Source: Lewinellaceae bacterium
Lineage (GTDB): Bacteria > Bacteroidota > Bacteroidia > Chitinophagales > Saprospiraceae
Length of the DNA stretch: 64,000 nt
Direction of reading: 5' to 3'
Assembly: GCA_020636325.1 (NCBI GenBank)
Contig: JACJYC010000005.1
Location: 248,001 to 312,000 of the forward strand
Positions 43,623 to 51,773 of the stretch are shown here, piece by piece. The position numbers and the translations under genes are program-made. Each line of letters begins with the position of its first letter. The first letter of the stretch is position 1. The notes under the pieces are model-generated. The model saw nothing but the letters and a program-made list of their open reading frames with translations. It was not told where the DNA came from and searched no databases.

Positions 43623-44730
43623 GCATCCCCCCTTCCAACGCCGCCACCAAAGCATCCACATGCCCCTTCCGGCAACTCTCGCCCATGATACCAACGCGCC
43701 ATATCCTGCCAGCAAAAGCCCCCAATCCGCCGCCGACCTCGATGTTGTGCTCCAGCAATAACCGGCTGCGCAATGCGGCTTCGTCCACCCCGTCAGGCAG
43801 GTAAACGGCGTTGAGGTTGGGCAGTCGGTACCGTTCGTCGACCACAAAACGGAAACCCAGGTTTTCGAGCTTTTCCCGCAGGTAATCGTGCACCTCGCGG
43901 TGGCGCGCCCAGCGGTTTTCCAGCCCTTCTTCCAGCACGAGATTCAGGGCCTCATGCAGGGCAAACACTGCCGATACCGGCGCCGTATGGTGGTAGGCCC
44001 GTTTGGCGCCCGCCCAGTAATTCCGGACCAGGCTCAGGTCGAGGAACCAGCTTTGCACTTTGGTCCTGCGGTTTTCCAATACCTTGACCGCCGCTTCCGA
44101 AAAACTCACGGGCGACAGTCCCGGCGGCGCGCTCAGGCATTTTTGGGAGCCGGAATAAACAGCGTCAATCCCCCATTCGTCCACCTTGAGGGGTACGCCG
44201 CACCAGGAGGTCACGGCATCCACCACCAGCAGGGCGCCGGCGTCGTGGACCAGGGTGCTGATCTCCTCCAGCGGTTGCAGGGCGCCGGTAGAGGTCTCCG
44301 CATGCACCAGGGCTACCAGCTTGGGATGCGGGCAGGCATCCAGCGCCTTTTTCACCTGATCGGGTTCGGTTACCTTGCCCCATTCCGTCTCTACGCGGTG
44401 GACTACGGCGCCGCACCGTTCGGCAATGTCCGCCATCCGGCCGCCGAATACCCCGTTGATGCAGATAATGCATTCGTCGCCGGGTTCGAGCAAATTCACC
44501 AGACAGGTTTCCATGCCGGCGCTGCCCGGCGCTGAAACCACAAAAGTGAGGTGGTTCTTGGTCAGGAATGTTTGTTGCACCATGTCCTTCACTTCGTCCA
44601 TCATCCGGACGAATACCGGGTCGAGGTGACCGATCAGGGGATGCGCCATGGCCTGCAATACGCGCGGGTGAGCGTCGGACGGGCCGGGCCCCATGAGGAT
44701 GCGTTTGGGGGGATTGAATGGATAGGGCAT
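43594..44730 (-). CDS. Class V aminotransferase, alanine--glyoxylate / serine--pyruvate type
   Basis: The 378-residue PLP enzyme has the pattern of the alanine-glyoxylate aminotransferase group: start MGPGPSDAHPRVL, substrate loop SAPGSAGMETCL, cofactor Asp171 in LLVVDAVTSWCG, and Schiff-base Lys197 in SGSQKCLSAPPGLSP. It would convert glyoxylate to glycine, or act on serine/pyruvate. The last residues (about GGMLDAATLRRG) are encoded by the 46-bp repeat array, which supplies the stop codon, so the natural C-terminus was probably replaced. The FAD/Fe-S oxidase gene lies upstream on the same strand, 53 bases away; a link through 2-hydroxy acid oxidation and glyoxylate is inferred. Confidence 0.92.
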   Translation of the reverse strand: MPYPFNPPKRILMGPGPSDAHPRVLQAMAHPLIGHLDPVFVRMMDEVKDMVQQTFLTKNHLTFVVSAPGSAGMETCLVNLLEPGDECIICINGVFGGRMADIAERCGAVVHRVETEWGKVTEPDQVKKALDACPHPKLVALVHAETSTGALQPLEEISTLVHDAGALLVVDAVTSWCGVPLKVDEWGIDAVYSGSQKCLSAPPGLSPVSFSEAAVKVLENRRTKVQSWFLDLSLVRNYWAGAKRAYHHTAPVSAVFALHEALNLVLEEGLENRWARHREVHDYLREKLENLGFRFVVDERYRLPNLNAVYLPDGVDEAALRSRLLLEHNIEVGGGLGAFAGRIWRVGIMGESCRKGHVDALVAALEGGMLDAATLRRG

Positions 44731-44737
44731 TTGTTGA

Positions 44738-44815
44738 GTATTTGAGGATGCGAGGATTTGAGGATTTGAAAGGTTACGAATCTTTAGATCCTCCCATCCT
44801 CAAATCTTCCGGTTT
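44738..44815. repeat. GAGGATTTGAGGATTTGA array with inverted arm ATCCTCAAATC
   Basis: The left half (about 44743-44771) repeats GAGGAT(G/T)(C/T)GAGGATTTG. The right half (about 44790-44812) carries ATCCTCCCATCCTCAAATC, its complement, giving a strong imperfect hairpin around the stop codon of the oxidase gene at 44784. The oxidase C-terminus (RFEDGRI) is encoded inside the right arm. Confidence 0.8.
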
Positions 44816-47609
44816 CAGAAACTTCGTCCAATAATTTCAAGATGGATTCATAGTTGCGACCTACCGCCTCGGACAGGGCCATTTCGCAGGTCCGGGAGGT
44901 CGAGTAGTAGCCGTTATAGGCCGATTCCCTGACTTCGGCTGCTTCTTTTTTGGTAGCCGATGCCGTTAATTCAGGGAAATAGAACCCGCGGTCGCCTGCC
45001 ATGCCGCAGCACCCGGCAAACACCGGGATATCCGCCTGGTGGGCGCAGGCTTTGCCGATCGACTGCAATTTAGTCATTGAGCCCATTTTATGCACCGAAC
45101 AGACGGGGTGAAAAACGATCTTTTCCTTGGGATGCCCGATTTTGAGCCTGGGCAGGAGCTCATCAGCCGTGAAGTCGATCACGTCCAGAATGGTCAACTG
45201 GTCAAATCGGACCTTGTTTTCCGGACTCAGGTGCTTCCGGCAGGTTTTCAGGGTTTGGGTGCAGCTGGTCACATCCAGGACAATGGGGGTCCTCCCTTCC
45301 CCCGAATCGCGCCACAGTTTTTCAATGGTCCGGTCGGCTGTGTAACGCCAGGCTTCGGCAAATCCTTTGGAGGAGAATACCTGACCGCAACACGTACCGG
45401 AGAGGTCTTTCGGTATCCCCGCTTTCAATCCGGCTTTTTTACAAACGGACAAAAACGACCGGTAGCTGTCGCCACCCATCATGCGGGTGATGCAAGTCGA
45501 AAAATACAGGATATCCGGCTGGGCATCCGCTGGGGTGGGTACGGGTTTTACCGGTCGGCGAAAATGGTTGGACCAAAGCGGGACACTGCGAAAACCCAGG
45601 CGCAATCCCTTTGTCAGGCGCCTCATGAAATGCCGGCCAAACAGCCAGTTCAATGCCAGCCCGATCCGCAACGCCGCGCGGGTTGCGCTTTCCAGCAGTT
45701 TGAAATTCCTGGCGACGCGCAAGGCCATTTTGTTTTGGGCAACCGAGTGATTTTCCCTGCGGAGGCGTTTCACGAGGTCGCCGGTATTGATGTCCACCGG
45801 GCAATTGACCGCGCACATGCCGTCTACGGCGCAGGTATCCATCCCGTCGTAGGCATAATCCTTGAGCAGTGCGTCCCGGGTAGCCGTATCGCCGGCTGCT
45901 TCCAGGCGACGGATAGCGCGCCGAACCCCGATCCGCCGCCGCGGGGTCAGGGTGAGGTCGCGGCTCGGGCAGCTCGATTCGCAGAATCCGCATTCGATGC
46001 AGCGGTCCACTTCCGCTTCCACCACAGGCAGGACCTTGAGGTTGTGAAGGTGGGTCAGCGGATCCTCCGTGATCACGATGCCCGGATTGAGCAGGTTTTC
46101 CGGATCGATCAGGTGCTTGAGCCGCTTCATGATGCGGTAGGCGTCGGGGCCCCATTCCCGTTCGATGTATGCGGAAACGGCACGGCCGGAGCTGTGCTCG
46201 CCTTTCAGGGCGCCGTCGTATTTGTCCAGCACCAGGTCGAACAGGTCGTCATTGAATTTTTCGTAATTGGCGATGTCTATCGGAGTGGAATAGCTTTGGG
46301 AAGCTACAAAATGCAGGTTGCCGTCCTTGGCATGCCCGAAGATGATGCCGTTGGTATAGCCGTGTTTGACAAAAAGGCGCTGGACATCCACTACCGCTTC
46401 CCCCAGCCGTTCCACCGGGAAAGTAAAGTCTTCCATCAGCGCAGAAGTGCCCTGTGCCCGCATGCCGGCTACCGAAGGATACATACCCTTCCGGATCTTC
46501 CACATCAGGGCCTGATCGGCGGGATCGCGGGTGAAATCAGGCGCAAACAGCAAGGGCAGACGCCCAAAAACGGACCGCGCGTTGTCGTATTTCGCCTGAA
46601 CGGCCGCGTCCGAAACATCCTGAAATTCGCATAGGATGGCGGACGCCTGGTCGGGAAGGGTCTTCAAAAACGACGGTAGCCCGGGCATGTTCTCCACCGA
46701 GCGGAGCGAGGCGCGATCCATGAATTCCAGGGCTTCGGCGCCGGTATCGCGCAGGGCAGGAATGGCGTTGCAGGCGGTTTCCGGGCTGTCGAAATAGAGC
46801 ATGCCCGTGAGCTTGCAGGGTAAGTCCGGGATGGTGTTCAGCACCGCTTCCGCGATGAAGGCGAGGGTGCCCTCTCCACCGATGATCACATGGGCCAGGA
46901 TATCCAGCGGATGCTCAAAATCCAGAAAAGCGTTCATGCAATAGCCGACCGTATTCTTCTGGCGGTATTTCCTGCGGATGCGGTCTGTCAGGGCGGGGTT
47001 GTTGAGCACCTCCTGCCGCAAGGCCGTAATGCCGTTAAAAATATCCGGAACCTCCCGCTCAAACCGGTCGTAATCAGCCTCCATTTCCGTATTGTAAGCG
47101 CGCCCGTTCGGCAACACGAAGGTCAGGTATTTCAGCGTGTGGTAGGAATTGTTGACTACCCCGCAACACATGCCGCTGGAATTGTTGGACAGGATGCCCC
47201 CCATCATGGCCGCATTGATGGAAGCGGGGTCGGGTCCGATCTTGCGGCCGTATTTTTTAAGCGCCAGGTTGACGTGCGCGCCGATAACACCGGGCTCCAC
47301 CCGGACCGTCATCCCGTTGTTTTCAGGAACGACCCGGCGCCAATGGTTGCTCAGGTCGGCCAGAATGCCGTCCGTCACCCCCTGCCCGGAAAGGCTGGTG
47401 CCCGCCGCCCGGAAAGTCAGGTTGATCTTTTCCCGGTGGGTAAACGCAAACAGCTTCCGGATTTCTTCTATCGAAACGGGCTGTACGACCGCTTGCGGGA
47501 CGAGATAATAATGGCTGGCATCGCTCGCGTAGGCGTACCGGTCGATCAGGCGGGCCTTAACGCGTTCTTTCGGCAGGATCTGGTATAAGGATTGTTCCAG
47601 GGAACTCAT
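44784..47609 (-). CDS. FAD-linked oxidase with C-terminal Fe-S/CCG domains (D-lactate/D-2-hydroxyacid dehydrogenase type)
   Basis: The 941-residue fusion has an FAD-binding type 4 domain (about 40-270, FRAAGTSLSGQGVTDGIL), a FAD-oxidase C-terminal domain (about 275-525), a ferredoxin-like segment near 536-612 with CIECGFCESSCPS and CAVDGMCAVNCPVD, and two CCG domains (GTCCGQVFSSKG, AGCCGMAGDRG). In the second cluster the usual second Cys is Asp, as I recall is common in this group. It would oxidise a D-2-hydroxy acid (lactate, glycolate or 2-hydroxyglutarate) and pass electrons via Fe-S clusters to the respiratory chain. Its start is supported by a -7 box 37 bases upstream. The aminotransferase downstream may use the glyoxylate formed if glycolate is the substrate. 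Confidence 0.92.
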   Translation of the reverse strand: MSSLEQSLYQILPKERVKARLIDRYAYASDASHYYLVPQAVVQPVSIEEIRKLFAFTHREKINLTFRAAGTSLSGQGVTDGILADLSNHWRRVVPENNGMTVRVEPGVIGAHVNLALKKYGRKIGPDPASINAAMMGGILSNNSSGMCCGVVNNSYHTLKYLTFVLPNGRAYNTEMEADYDRFEREVPDIFNGITALRQEVLNNPALTDRIRRKYRQKNTVGYCMNAFLDFEHPLDILAHVIIGGEGTLAFIAEAVLNTIPDLPCKLTGMLYFDSPETACNAIPALRDTGAEALEFMDRASLRSVENMPGLPSFLKTLPDQASAILCEFQDVSDAAVQAKYDNARSVFGRLPLLFAPDFTRDPADQALMWKIRKGMYPSVAGMRAQGTSALMEDFTFPVERLGEAVVDVQRLFVKHGYTNGIIFGHAKDGNLHFVASQSYSTPIDIANYEKFNDDLFDLVLDKYDGALKGEHSSGRAVSAYIEREWGPDAYRIMKRLKHLIDPENLLNPGIVITEDPLTHLHNLKVLPVVEAEVDRCIECGFCESSCPSRDLTLTPRRRIGVRRAIRRLEAAGDTATRDALLKDYAYDGMDTCAVDGMCAVNCPVDINTGDLVKRLRRENHSVAQNKMALRVARNFKLLESATRAALRIGLALNWLFGRHFMRRLTKGLRLGFRSVPLWSNHFRRPVKPVPTPADAQPDILYFSTCITRMMGGDSYRSFLSVCKKAGLKAGIPKDLSGTCCGQVFSSKGFAEAWRYTADRTIEKLWRDSGEGRTPIVLDVTSCTQTLKTCRKHLSPENKVRFDQLTILDVIDFTADELLPRLKIGHPKEKIVFHPVCSVHKMGSMTKLQSIGKACAHQADIPVFAGCCGMAGDRGFYFPELTASATKKEAAEVRESAYNGYYSTSRTCEMALSEAVGRNYESILKLLDEVSETGRFEDGRI

Positions 47610-47646
47610 TGCAATGGGAACCGGGTTAGGTGTGCCGGCAGTGGGG

Positions 47647-47654
47647 CAAATCTA
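47647..47654 (-). promoter_or_regulatory. -7 promoter element TAGATTTG for the FAD/Fe-S oxidase
   Basis: Exact TAnnTTTG match on the minus strand, 37 bases before the ATG at 47609; no clear -33 box. Confidence 0.55.
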
Positions 47655-47746
47655 TAAAAATGCTAACGCTGATCCGGGTTTGGCAGGAAAAAATTATGGC
47701 TTCGGGGAACGGCAGGAAGTTTTACAGACAATCTGCACCGAATCCC

Positions 47747-47754
47747 TACTTTTG
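47747..47754 (+). promoter_or_regulatory. -7 promoter element TACTTTTG before a 35-codon ORF
   Basis: Exact TAnnTTTG match on the plus strand, 13 bases before ATG 47768; no TTTG at -33. Confidence 0.4.
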
Positions 47755-47767
47755 AAATATTTGATTT

Positions 47768-47875
47768 ATGCAATCTAAGATTGGGGGAGAACTCGAATTC
47801 CTGAAAGTCAAAGTTTTAAGACCGAAAGATTTTCTGGAAATTTTTACCGATTCTCAGCGCCGGCAAAGTGAATAG
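47768..47875 (+). CDS. Possible 35-residue small protein
   Basis: An ATG-started frame of 35 codons (MQSKIGGELEFLKV .. FTDSQRRQSE) follows a consensus -7 box at the same distance as in known genes of this window. It is charged, has no signal or membrane segment, and matches nothing I recognise. Its TAG stop overlaps the first base of a perfect 36-bp palindrome. The rest of this ~320-bp gap is empty, so this is the only candidate gene. It could equally be a fragment of a lost gene. Confidence 0.35.
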   Translation: MQSKIGGELEFLKVKVLRPKDFLEIFTDSQRRQSE

Positions 47876-47910
47876 CATGGGGACATACGTTGCAACGTAT
47901 GTCCCCATGC
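47875..47910. terminator. Perfect 36-bp palindrome between convergent genes
   Basis: GCATGGGGACATACGTTG is followed directly by its exact reverse complement, with no mismatch. It lies 20 bp from the stop of the minus-strand DinB-like gene and at the stop of the plus-strand small ORF, a place suited to a bidirectional terminator. There is no strong U tract on either side. It also resembles REP-type palindromes mobilised by RAYT transposases, but no second copy occurs in the window. Confidence 0.55.
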
Positions 47911-47929
47911 AATAAATCCGTTAGTGATT

Positions 47930-48538
47930 TTATTTGCCCACCGGATACCCCGGCGAAGCTTTCACTTCCTCTATCTGTAAGGTATGCCGGTTGGTATGGC
48001 CTGCGATGAACAGCACAAACTGGTAGGCGTCCAGTTTACCGAAGGGCAGCGTAACAATATGATTTCTCATATCGGGGTCCGCCTTTTTGACCAGGTCGAT
48101 CAGCATGGCGCGCCGCTCCTTGAAGGCAGCCTTTGCCGCTTCCAGGGATTTGAATCCCGTGTTTTGCGGCTCGAAAGGTTGGGCTGTTTTTACCGGGTTG
48201 CTGCGGTCTGTGATCATCATCTTGACCTGTTCATCGGTTACTTCCAGCGCAGCTTTGGCGGCAGGGTCGGCGGGTGCTGCCAGGGCCTGGTCCAGTGCTC
48301 CCCGCAAGGCGCCTTCGGAGAAAGCGATATGGTACATGCAATCCTGCGGCGACCAGCGGTCCTCGCCGGGTTTCCAGTTCAATTGTTCGGCGGTAAGCCC
48401 TTTCAGGCTTTTCTTCAGTTCCTTATTGGACCAGTTGATGTACTTGATGGCAGCCTTTCGATCGGCTTTGGTCAAGGGTTGGGTGAATGCCGCTCCCGCA
48501 AACAGGAGGGCAACGGCAGTGAGGAAAAATGCTTTCAT
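47930..48538 (-). CDS. Secreted DinB-superfamily protein
   Basis: The 202-residue protein has a signal peptide (FFLTAVALLFAGAAFTQ) and a DinB-type four-helix bundle. YINWSNKELKKSLKGL and EDRWSPQDCMYHIAFSE hold the first metal-binding His, and GHTNRHTLQIEEV the C-terminal HxxxH pair. DinB/YfiT proteins bind a metal and include thiol transferases; most bacterial members are uncharacterised. Export makes a periplasmic role likely. It lies 66 bases downstream of the TIM-barrel isomerase gene on the same strand. Confidence 0.88.
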   Translation of the reverse strand: MKAFFLTAVALLFAGAAFTQPLTKADRKAAIKYINWSNKELKKSLKGLTAEQLNWKPGEDRWSPQDCMYHIAFSEGALRGALDQALAAPADPAAKAALEVTDEQVKMMITDRSNPVKTAQPFEPQNTGFKSLEAAKAAFKERRAMLIDLVKKADPDMRNHIVTLPFGKLDAYQFVLFIAGHTNRHTLQIEEVKASPGYPVGK

Positions 48539-48604
48539 AAATAGTATTTCTTGTTCAAAACACTATTTTTGTTTTAATGTTTTAAAAAATAAACATTTTT
48601 TTTA

Positions 48605-49444
48605 TTATTTTTGGGTTCTTAAAAATTCCAGGCTCAACGGGATCTGTTCGACCGACCGGGAGGATTCATCCTCAATGAAAGCGTATTTTATCTTCTGGCG
48701 TTTTGCCACCTTCATGATTTCTGCGATGCCGACATCGCCGGTCCCCAGGACAACGTTCGTTTCCACGTCCGCATTGCCGTTCTGGTTGCCGGGTGTTCCG
48801 GGCTTGCGATCCTTGAGGTGCAGCAGCAGGAAGCGTTTCTTGTACTTTTTGAGCAAGGCAACCGGATCCTGCCCTGGGTGTTTGACCCAGAAAACGTCCA
48901 TCTCAAAGTTGAAATACTTCCGGTTGGTGTTTTTCACCAGGTAATCGAAGAGGGTGCCGCTTTCATACGGCCGGAATTCGTACCCGTGCGGGTGATAACA
49001 AAGGGACAATCCGTTTTCGCGGAGCACCTTGCCGGCCTTGTTGAATACTTCCACCGCTTTTTGGATGTCGGCAAATGTGAATTCGTTGCCGTTGTGAGGT
49101 ATCCAGAAACAGACCACGTATTTGGCGCCGAACGCCTTAGCCGCCTCAACGGCCTTCTGCGGGTCATCGGCCAGTTCCTGGAAATCAGCGCCAACGCTGA
49201 CGATCTTCAGGTTGTTTTGCGCCAGCAATTTTTTGTATTCCTCCATGGGAAGACCGTAAGTTCCACCGCCCTCAATGGCGGTTATATGCCAGCTTTTGAC
49301 CCTGGCCAGGGTTCCCGGCACATCGGTTTTGAATTGTTCGCGCAGGCTGTAGAGCTGGAGCCCTATTTCCTGGGCGCATAATTGGGTCGCCGCTGCAACG
49401 AGGGCAGCCGCCAAAATTCCGGACATTAATTGTTTCGATCTCAT
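48605..49444 (-). CDS. Secreted xylose isomerase-like TIM-barrel protein
   Basis: The 279-residue protein has a signal peptide (LMSGILAAALVAAATQLCAQ) and an AP endonuclease 2/sugar isomerase-type TIM barrel. IGLQLYSLREQF is the first strand, LCYHPHGYEF carries candidate metal-binding His residues, FNFEMDVFWVKHPG an acidic pair, and YAFIEDESS the last Glu. Exported members of this family are common in Bacteroidota sugar-utilisation loci and include 3-keto-sugar enzymes; the substrate here is not known. It lies 35 bases downstream of the ADP-ribosylglycohydrolase gene. Confidence 0.88.
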   Translation of the reverse strand: MRSKQLMSGILAAALVAAATQLCAQEIGLQLYSLREQFKTDVPGTLARVKSWHITAIEGGGTYGLPMEEYKKLLAQNNLKIVSVGADFQELADDPQKAVEAAKAFGAKYVVCFWIPHNGNEFTFADIQKAVEVFNKAGKVLRENGLSLCYHPHGYEFRPYESGTLFDYLVKNTNRKYFNFEMDVFWVKHPGQDPVALLKKYKKRFLLLHLKDRKPGTPGNQNGNADVETNVVLGTGDVGIAEIMKVAKRQKIKYAFIEDESSRSVEQIPLSLEFLRTQK

Positions 49445-49479
49445 GAGTTGGTTTTTCTTAGTTGAATTCAGGTTCCGGG

Positions 49480-50883
49480 TCAGCTCCCGGGTTTGACCGC
49501 GTTAGCCGGGATGTACCAGGCATCGTTTGCCAGGTCTACCCCACCCTTCATTTGTTCCTGCACTACCCGGTCGACGACCAATACGCCCTTTTTGGCCATT
49601 TCCCCGAATGTGTCAATGCCGCCGTTGGGGAATCCGATCCGGGTGCGGTGGATATTGAACTGATCGGCAAATTTCCGGTTGAACGCCTGTTCCACCCCTT
49701 CCTTGCCGAGCATGAAGCCCAGCAGGCCGCCCCAGGTAGCTGTCGGATTGTCCGAATCCCAGCCGGACAAAGCGCCGATCTTGATGGTTTCCCTGATGTC
49801 GCCGCCGCCGTACAACAGGCTGATGATGCTGGCCCCGAAGTTGATGCCCGCTGCGAAACAGCCGTGGCAGACGGGTTCTTTGGTCGACCATTCGTACCCG
49901 TCTTCCTGCCGGACCTGGTATTTTTCATACAGCGAATCCCGCACGGCTTCCCAGACGTCGCCGGCCGCGTACCGGCTCTTCACAAAGTCGTACATCTTCG
50001 CTGAATAGGAATCGTCCGGCAGGTGTTTACGGGCTTCATCGGCCATCCAGACCAGCCGTTCTTTCATCGGTACGTTTTTATCCGGGATCTCCGCCAGCGA
50101 ATACATGATGACGTAGAACTGCGCGATCCATTCCGCATTTTCCCGGGCCGTCGTACGTATCGGCATATCGGCCATCTTCAGCGCGATCTCCGGATGACCG
50201 GGCGCAAAAAAGCCGAAGATCTCGGTCGTCAGTTGGGCGTCGATCATATCGTAATTGGGGTTTTTGGCCGGATCGCTGGTTTCGGGCGGAACGACGCCCT
50301 GCAGCATCAGGTCCAGCGCCGACTGGTTGGAAACCCAAAGGAAATTCTCCTCCTCCGCCTTGATATGTTTCAACCAACCGTTGCGGACCTGTTCTCCCGT
50401 CAGCACAGAAGTCTTGTTCTCATACAGCAACGACTGGTAAATATACTCGATATCGGTATCGTCGTCGGCCCCCCAGACACCGCCTTCATCGACAAAATAA
50501 AAGTCGATGGTCGGCGACAAACCGCCGCCGCCCCAGATGCTGAGCTCATCCGGGCCGCCCCAGTTCTCGCGGGTGTAGAATCCGGCGCCCCGGCCGTCCT
50601 GCCCTTCGCCGCCGATCTTGTCCATTTCCGTGATCAGGCCGGTCCAGTTGGCAATGCACTGCCCCAGCCAGAAGCCGTAGAGCTTATCCCGGTATGCCGA
50701 CCTGGAGATGACTAGGTCGCCTTCACCAGGTTGATAATCCCGATAGACAAGCCCCGTATCCACCAGGGCGTCCGGCCCCGGTTCGAACCCGGAATTCCGG
50801 ATGAGGTCGCTTCGGCAGGCCTGGAACGAGATGACTGAAATGCCCAGCAAGGCAAAAATGACGGGTTTTGGGTGGAAAGTCAT
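49480..50883 (-). CDS. ADP-ribosylglycohydrolase family lipoprotein
   Basis: The 467-residue protein has a lipoprotein signal (ALLGISVISFQAC, Cys23). The ADP-ribosylglycohydrolase (ARH) fold is shown by YRDKLYGFWLGQCIANW, the acidic metal-binding motif GADDDTDIEYIYQ (Asp140-142, Asp144), and the C-terminal GWDSDNPTATWGGLLGFMLG. The family hydrolyses ADP-ribosyl links or related N-glycosides with Mg2+. Being a lipoprotein, it acts on external compounds rather than on cytosolic proteins. It neighbours a nucleoside hydrolase and ribokinase, which suggests ribose release from nucleotide derivatives (inference). Confidence 0.88.
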   Translation of the reverse strand: MTFHPKPVIFALLGISVISFQACRSDLIRNSGFEPGPDALVDTGLVYRDYQPGEGDLVISRSAYRDKLYGFWLGQCIANWTGLITEMDKIGGEGQDGRGAGFYTRENWGGPDELSIWGGGGLSPTIDFYFVDEGGVWGADDDTDIEYIYQSLLYENKTSVLTGEQVRNGWLKHIKAEEENFLWVSNQSALDLMLQGVVPPETSDPAKNPNYDMIDAQLTTEIFGFFAPGHPEIALKMADMPIRTTARENAEWIAQFYVIMYSLAEIPDKNVPMKERLVWMADEARKHLPDDSYSAKMYDFVKSRYAAGDVWEAVRDSLYEKYQVRQEDGYEWSTKEPVCHGCFAAGINFGASIISLLYGGGDIRETIKIGALSGWDSDNPTATWGGLLGFMLGKEGVEQAFNRKFADQFNIHRTRIGFPNGGIDTFGEMAKKGVLVVDRVVQEQMKGGVDLANDAWYIPANAVKPGS

Positions 50884-51773
50884 GATTGTTGAATTGATAT
50901 AATTGATCCGATTGTTCGATTGATCCGATTGTTCGATTGTTCGATTGTTCCGATTGTTCCGATTGGGGCGTCCGTCGATTGGTTTTGCCTTCAGTTCCTC
51001 GATTCCTCGATTACTCAGTTCCTCGATTCCTCGATTGATTCCACCGCCCGCCGTAGCTTCAGCGAAGGTGGGGATTGTTCCGATTGATCCGATTGGGGCG
51101 TCCGTCGATTGGTTTTGCTTTCAGTTCCTCGATTCCTCGATTACTCAGTTCCTCAATAAATGATTGTTCGATTGTTCCCGCCCGCCGTTCGCTTCAGCGA
51201 TTGTGGGGATTGTTCCGATTGATCCGATTGGGGCGTCCGTCGATTGGTTTTGCTTTCAGTTCCTCGATTCCTCGATTACTCAGTTCCTCAATTCCTCGAT
51301 TGATTCCATTGCCCGCCGTAGCTTCAGCGAAGGTGGGGATTGTTCCGTTCCGATTGGGGCGTCCGTCAGTCGGTCAGCCTAATTCAATCATTCGGATTAA
51401 TCGACTTAATCGGTCCATTTTTTCGATTACTCAGTTCCTCAATAAATGATTGTTCCCGATTGTTCCGATATTGTTCGATTGTTCCGATTGTTCGATTGAT
51501 CCGATTGGGGCGTCCGTCGATTGGTTTTGCTTTCAGTTCCTCGATTCCTCGATTCCTCAATTCCTCAATTTGATTGTTCCGATTAGGGCGTCCGTCGATT
51601 GGTTTTGCTTCAGTTCCTCGATTCCTCGATTACTCAGTTCCTCAATAAATGATTGTTCCGATTGTTCCGATTGTTCGATTGTTCCGATTGTTCCGATTGG
51701 GGCGTCCGTCAGTCGGTCAGCCTAATCCAATCATTCGGATTAATCGACTTAATCGGTCCAATTTTTCGATTCC
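50884..51773. repeat. 890-bp composite repeat field of GATTGTTCC / TCGATTCC words
   Basis: Seven copies of a GGGGCGTCCGTC element (50965, 51095, 51230, 51356, 51507, 51585 as AGGGCG, 51699) alternate with runs of TTCCTCGATTCCTCGATT and CGATTGTTCCGATTG. Five copies continue CGATTGGTTTTGC, and two (51356, 51699) continue AGTCGGTCAGCCTAAT. Three copies include CCCGCCGT(A)(G)(C)TTCAGCG. Several frames stay open because of the repeats, but the products are repetitive and no gene is called. The field ends at the stop of the nucleoside hydrolase gene. Confidence 0.92.

Noticed and set aside
47875..47910. Classical Rho-independent terminator
   Set aside because: The palindrome is perfect, but neither side has a U tract, so a standard intrinsic terminator is not proven; it is kept only as a possible bidirectional terminator.
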